Source of the DNA: Deltaproteobacteria bacterium
GTDB taxonomy: Bacteria > Myxococcota_A > Polyangia > Haliangiales > Haliangiaceae
DNA: 58,084 nt
NCBI GenBank assembly: GCA_021413675.1
Contig: JAIOQA010000162.1
Coordinates: forward strand, 1 to 58,084
Direction: 5' to 3'
In this document: positions 54,550 through 58,084 of the stretch, piece after piece
Numbering within the stretch: the stretch's first letter is position 1
How the letters are laid out: each line of letters starts with the position of its first letter
Made by a program: the position numbers and the translations under genes
Notes under the pieces: model-generated
Database searches by the model: none
Seen by the model: the letters and a program-made list of their open reading frames with translations, nothing else
Told to the model about the DNA's origin: nothing

Positions 54550-56352
54550 TCAGGCGTTGCCGGCGAGGATCGCCTCGCTCGCGCGCTCGGCCAGCGCCGA
54601 GATCGTGAGCAAGGGCGTCGCCGCGAGCGAGCGCGGGATCGTCGAGCCGTCGAGGACGTGCAGGCCGCGGTGCACGCCGCCGGCGTTGTCGAAGACCCGG
54701 CCGTAGTGATCGACGACGCCGGCGCGCGCGTCGTCGGCCATCGGGCAGCCGCCGAGCGGGTGGGGCACGATCAGCCGGCCGCCGAACAGCACGCTGCGCG
54801 GGTTGCGGAAGAACATGCCGCCGCGGCGCTCGGTGTAGCGGCGCATCTCGGCCTCGATGGTCGGGACGAACGGCGACTCGCCGACGTGCGGCCACACGAT
54901 CTGCGGTCGATCGCCGGCGCGGTAGACGTAGCGCCCGCCGGAGTCGTCGTGGCCGCACGCGAGGTAGAGCGTGGAGTGCGCCAGCGCGCCGTCGGGGTGG
55001 TAGCCGTCGGGCGCGTCGAGATCGAGCCGCAGGCGATCGAGCTGATCAGTGGTGAGCTCGCGGGCCTGGCCGTGAGCGTACGCGGCCAGCGCCTTGGCGA
55101 CCGCGCCGCCGAGCGCCACCGGGATCGTGCCCTCGAGCAAGAGGAACGAGTCCTCGAGCCGCGGGCCGTGGGCGTGCACGCCCCGGTAGTCGATGACGCC
55201 CATCAGCGCGGTGCCCACTGGCTCGGCGACGCGATCGGGGCGCCGCCCGACGAGGTTGGTCGGCGCGTCGCCGTTGTAGCAGAAGCCCAGCATGTCGCCG
55301 TTCGTCGACACCCGCGTGCCGAGCGCCGGCGACACCGCGAGGCCCGCCGCCGCGCTGCGCATCATGACCTCGGTCGAGCCCAGCGAGCTGGCGGCGACGA
55401 TCACGCGATCGGCGAGGATCGCGCCGGTGATGCGCTCGCCCTTGGAGCGCGCGGTGTAGTGCACGCGCCACGTCGCGCCCGCGCGCTCGATCCGATCGAC
55501 CTCCACGCCGGCGAAGATCGACGCGCCCTTCGCGCGCGCCATCGGCAGGTAGTTGGCCTGGAGCGTGCTCTTCGCGCCGACGTTGCAGCCCGTGGTGCAG
55601 TTGCCGCACAAGGCGCACGCGTGCTGCTGCACCGGGCGCTGCGGATCGCCGCGCCGCGCGGCCTGGTAGCTGATGTTGAGCGGCAGGTACTGGAACTCGC
55701 CGCCGTCGGCGATCGTCGCCGCGAGCGCGCGGTGCATCGCGACCTTCGCGGGATCCTCGCCGGCGAACTGGTTGGGCTGCAGCACCGCGGCCGCGCGATC
55801 GTAGTAGCGCGCGAGCGAGCCATCGGCGTGGGCCGCGCGGATCGCCGCGGGCCACTGCGGCTGCTCGAGCACGATGTCGGGCGGGCGCGTCGAGATCGCG
55901 GCGTTGATGAGCGAGGTGCCGCCGATGCCCGAGCCCGCGATGATGTCGAGGTCGCCGCCCATCGGCGTGTAGAGATCGAACAGCTCGAGCGGATCGCGCT
56001 GCCGGGTCGCGCTCGACAGCTGGTACATCGTCTCGGGGAAGTCGCCGGGCAGCCACTCGAGGCCGCGCTCGAGCACCATCACCTTCGCGCCGCCGGCGGC
56101 GAGGCGGGCCGCGCTGACCGCGCCGCCGTAGCCCGACCCGACGATCACGACCTCGGTGCGCGCGGTGGTCAGGAGCTCGTCCTGCGGCGTGATGAGCGAC
56201 CAGTCGGCGAACGCGCCGGTCCGGCGCCCGGACACCCGCGGATCGAGGCTGAGGTGGCTGCGGCAGGCGCTGCCGAGCAGCCCGAACATGCCGAGGCTGG
56301 CCATGCCGGCCGTGCCGGCCAGGAACGAGCGACGCGAGGGACCGCGAGACAT
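54550..56352 (-). CDS. GMC-type FAD oxidoreductase (cholesterol-oxidase-like), Tat-exported
   Basis: 600 aa. The N-terminus SRRSFLAGTAGMASLG is a twin-Arg signal, and LLGSAC gives a lipobox, so it is a probable Tat lipoprotein. FAD site VIVGSGYGGAVSAARLAAGG near residues 68-88; GSGIGGTSLINAAIS; a Cys cluster HACALCGNCTTGCNVGAKST; C-terminal HPLGGCPMADDARAGVVDHYGRVF and HVLDGSTIPRSLAATPLLTISALAER, the GMC C-domain with its catalytic His region. It should oxidise an alcohol or sterol hydroxyl. The Cys set resembles an iron-sulfur or disulfide site. TATTCT at 56366-56361 lies 8 nt upstream. The HK-RR pair lies upstream on the same strand. Confidence 0.88.
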   Translation of the reverse strand: MSRGPSRRSFLAGTAGMASLGMFGLLGSACRSHLSLDPRVSGRRTGAFADWSLITPQDELLTTARTEVVIVGSGYGGAVSAARLAAGGAKVMVLERGLEWLPGDFPETMYQLSSATRQRDPLELFDLYTPMGGDLDIIAGSGIGGTSLINAAISTRPPDIVLEQPQWPAAIRAAHADGSLARYYDRAAAVLQPNQFAGEDPAKVAMHRALAATIADGGEFQYLPLNISYQAARRGDPQRPVQQHACALCGNCTTGCNVGAKSTLQANYLPMARAKGASIFAGVEVDRIERAGATWRVHYTARSKGERITGAILADRVIVAASSLGSTEVMMRSAAAGLAVSPALGTRVSTNGDMLGFCYNGDAPTNLVGRRPDRVAEPVGTALMGVIDYRGVHAHGPRLEDSFLLLEGTIPVALGGAVAKALAAYAHGQARELTTDQLDRLRLDLDAPDGYHPDGALAHSTLYLACGHDDSGGRYVYRAGDRPQIVWPHVGESPFVPTIEAEMRRYTERRGGMFFRNPRSVLFGGRLIVPHPLGGCPMADDARAGVVDHYGRVFDNAGGVHRGLHVLDGSTIPRSLAATPLLTISALAERASEAILAGNA

Positions 56353-56360
56353 GAGGCGTG

Positions 56361-56366
56361 AGAATA
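56361..56366 (-). promoter_or_regulatory. -10-like TATTCT before GMC oxidoreductase gene
   Basis: TATTCT on the minus strand, 8 nt before ATG 56352. It suggests a start separate from the two-component operon. Confidence 0.4.
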
Positions 56367-56402
56367 ACGCGAGAGCGGCGGCGCCCGCGATCTCTCGGGT
56401 GG

Positions 56403-57041
56403 CTACAAGAGGCCGCGCTCGGCAGCCTTGAGCACCGCGCGGGTCCGGTCGCGCACCGCCATCTTGGTCAGGATGTTCGAGACGTGGTTCTTGACCGTGC
56501 CCTCGGCGACGAACAGCGCGCGCGCGATCTCCTTGTTCGAGTAGCCGGCGGCCAGCAGGCGCAGCACCTCGCGCTCGCGCGGCGACAGCGGCTCGCCCTC
56601 GGCGGTGGTGGCGGGCGGGCGCGCGGCCGCGAGGTTCTGCTCGGCGCGCGCGGTCAGCGCCGGCTGGATGAGCGTCTCGCCTGCCGCCAGCGCGCGCACC
56701 GCCGCGACCAGGCGCGACAGCGTGACGTCCTTGAGCAGGAACCCGCGCGCGCCGGCGCGCACCACCTCGATCGCCGCGGCGTCGTCGTCGAAGGTCGTGA
56801 GGATCAGCGTGGGCGGCAGGGCGCCGCGCGCCGCCAGCGCGGTGACGACGTGCAGGCCATCGCCCTCGGGCAGGCGCATGTCGAGCAGCAGCACATCCGG
56901 GCGGGTCGCGAGGACGACGGCGATCGCTTCCGCGCCGCTCGCGGCCTCGCCGACCAGCGCGAGATCCTCGACCAGGCCGAGCAGCGTGCGGATGCCCTCG
57001 CGCACCAGCGTGTGATCGTCGACCAGCACGATGCGGATCAC
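56403..57041 (-). CDS. NarL/FixJ-family response regulator
   Basis: 212 aa from GTG 57041. The receiver domain has acidic residues at 8-9, phospho-acceptor Asp54 in LLLDMRL, Thr in LILTTFDD and Lys104 in FLLKDVT. A Pro/Ala linker leads to a LuxR-type HTH (LSPREREVLRLLAAGYSNKEIARALFVAEGTVKNHVSNILTKM). The start overlaps the kinase stop codon as GTGA, so the pair is coupled. It should control transcription upon phosphorylation by that kinase; the GMC oxidoreductase gene 50 bases downstream is a candidate target. Confidence 0.92.
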   Translation of the reverse strand: MIRIVLVDDHTLVREGIRTLLGLVEDLALVGEAASGAEAIAVVLATRPDVLLLDMRLPEGDGLHVVTALAARGALPPTLILTTFDDDAAAIEVVRAGARGFLLKDVTLSRLVAAVRALAAGETLIQPALTARAEQNLAAARPPATTAEGEPLSPREREVLRLLAAGYSNKEIARALFVAEGTVKNHVSNILTKMAVRDRTRAVLKAAERGLL

Positions 57042-58081
57042 GGCTGCGCTCCCAGCGGCAGCATCGCGCGCAGCGCGAACGACGGCGCCGGCGCGATCCG
57101 CAGCGCGCCGCCCAGCTCCTCGATCCGCGCCTGCATGCCGCGCAGCCCGGCGCCGGCGGCCACGGTGGTCGCGCCGCGGCCGTCGTCGTGGGCATCGACG
57201 GTGATCGCGGCGCCGTCGTGCGCGATCGCGATCCACAGGTTGCGCGCGTGGGCGTGGCGCAGCGTGTTGGTCACGATCTCCTGCACGCAGCGCAGTACGC
57301 AGTGGGCGCGCGCGGCCTCGTCGACGCGGAGTTCGTCGGGCAGCGCGAGGTGCACCGTCAGCCCGGGGACGTCCTCGACCAGCGTGCGCAGCGCGATCGC
57401 GAGGCCGGGGCCGTCGGGCACGCGGATCGCGGAGACCACCTCGCGCACGTTGCGCAAGAGGCGCGCGCTGACGTCGCGGGCCTTGCCGACGTGGACCGGC
57501 GCCTGCTCCGGCGTGACGTGGGACGCGATCTCGAGCTGCAGCCCGAGCGCGGTCAGGTCGTGGCCGAGCACGTCGTGCAGCTCGCGCGCGATCCGCGTGC
57601 GCTCCTGGGCGCGGCTCGCGTCGGCGAGCAGGACGCGCGTCGCGCGCAGCTCGGCGTTGGCGTGGGCCAGCGCGCGGCGCGCCTCGGACTCGCCGCGCAC
57701 CACGAACACCGCGACCGCCGCGAAGCTCTGGAAGCCGAGCAGCGCGACCATCGCCGCGACGGTGTCGTAGAGCGGGCAGACCCGCGACAGGGAGACGCCG
57801 ACCACCAGCGTCTGCACCGCGATCCAGCCGGCGACCTGGGCGCGCGACAGGACCAGCGCGGCCTGCGACGCGACGATGACCACGGCCAGCGCGCCGAAGT
57901 GGCAGGGCAGGATCGCCGCCATCGCGAGCATCGCCGGCGTCTGCGCTGCGAGGGCGAGCAGCCGCCGGGTGCGTCGGCCCTCGGGTGCGCTCGCGCCCAC
58001 GTGGAACGCCAGCGCGAACACCGCGAACGCCGCGCACCAGGCCGCGAAGTGCGCGGTCAACGGCGCGCCGGTGTCGATCAC
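57038..58081 (-). CDS. Sensor histidine kinase, HisKA_3 type
   Basis: 347 aa as visible; GTG 58081 is the last possible start before the window edge, so the N-terminus may be incomplete. About four to six hydrophobic segments form the input region (residues 8-130) with no large periplasmic domain. The dimerisation region holds the H-box RIARELHDVLGHDLTALGLQLE with the phospho-His. The ATPase domain shows the N-box QEIVTNTLRHAHA, the G1 motif DDGRG and GAGLRGMQARIEELGG. It pairs with the downstream NarL-type regulator. Its signal is unknown. Confidence 0.9.
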   Translation of the reverse strand: MIDTGAPLTAHFAAWCAAFAVFALAFHVGASAPEGRRTRRLLALAAQTPAMLAMAAILPCHFGALAVVIVASQAALVLSRAQVAGWIAVQTLVVGVSLSRVCPLYDTVAAMVALLGFQSFAAVAVFVVRGESEARRALAHANAELRATRVLLADASRAQERTRIARELHDVLGHDLTALGLQLEIASHVTPEQAPVHVGKARDVSARLLRNVREVVSAIRVPDGPGLAIALRTLVEDVPGLTVHLALPDELRVDEAARAHCVLRCVQEIVTNTLRHAHARNLWIAIAHDGAAITVDAHDDGRGATTVAAGAGLRGMQARIEELGGALRIAPAPSFALRAMLPLGAQP

Positions 58082-58084
58082 CGT

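Overview
The window is very GC-rich DNA from a bacterium that is almost certainly a member of the Myxococcota. The grounds are a secreted protein with 16 DUF4215 Cys repeats and a MYXO-CTERM-like tail, an AgmX/PglI C-terminal domain lipoprotein, many predicted lipoproteins (Big_2, IPT/TIG, BNR), and OmcA/MtrC-type cytochromes. Deeper placement (for example Kofleriaceae/Haliangiales) is a guess. I count 46 protein genes, including two small precursor-like genes missed by length cut-offs. I see no rRNA, tRNA, CRISPR array, transposase, integrase or phage gene.

Layout. 1-802: repeat- and palindrome-rich non-coding DNA. 803-5886: an unknown gene, then three tandem subtilisin-fold genes; only the first keeps its catalytic residues. 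5932-13497: DUF2254 membrane protein, VOC protein, BNR lipoprotein, a CxxCH lipoprotein, GST, a lipoprotein and an SDR. 13494-17580: a Cys-rich lipoprotein divergent from a TcdA/TcdB-like glycosyltransferase gene, which is followed by a Ser/Thr-rich double-Gly leader peptide gene (P1); then a CaiB/racemase-type enzyme and an SCP2 protein. 17766-25407: TauE/SafE transporter, lipoproteins, a PQQ-like propeller protein with GlmU, and an amidohydrolase. 25512-37149: very long repeat proteins (DUF4215, Big_2 plus lamin tail) and two coupled IPT lipoproteins. 37277-40682: carotenoid oxygenase, a LuxR-type regulator, a small outer-membrane-type protein and two further leader-peptide genes (P2, P3), each followed by the same 28-bp palindrome. 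40797-50532: a minus-strand cluster encoding five multiheme cytochromes with 64 predicted haem sites, a barrel-like protein and a small membrane protein. 50944-58081: a Gly/Met-rich lipoprotein, Cfa-type methyltransferase, AgmX/PglI lipoprotein, a Tat-exported GMC oxidoreductase and a NarL-type two-component system.

How genes work together. The cytochrome cluster reads as a route for electrons from quinol (NapC/NrfH-like tetrahaem protein) through periplasmic 13- and 25-haem proteins and a barrel-like protein to outer-membrane 12-haem and decahaem OmcA/MtrC lipoproteins, as in Mtr or porin-cytochrome conduits. Six of its seven members overlap or nearly abut; the one real gap is filled by a REP-like element that also sits in two tandem copies at 7246-7463. 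The three small peptides share a class-I-lanthipeptide-like leader ending in GG, yet no maturation enzyme lies in the window; the glycosyltransferase next to P1 is the only candidate modifier here.

A window-wide signal is a -10-like hexamer (TATCnT, TAGCnT, TACnnT) ending only 4-12 nt before many start codons, which suggests that many transcripts are leaderless or nearly so.
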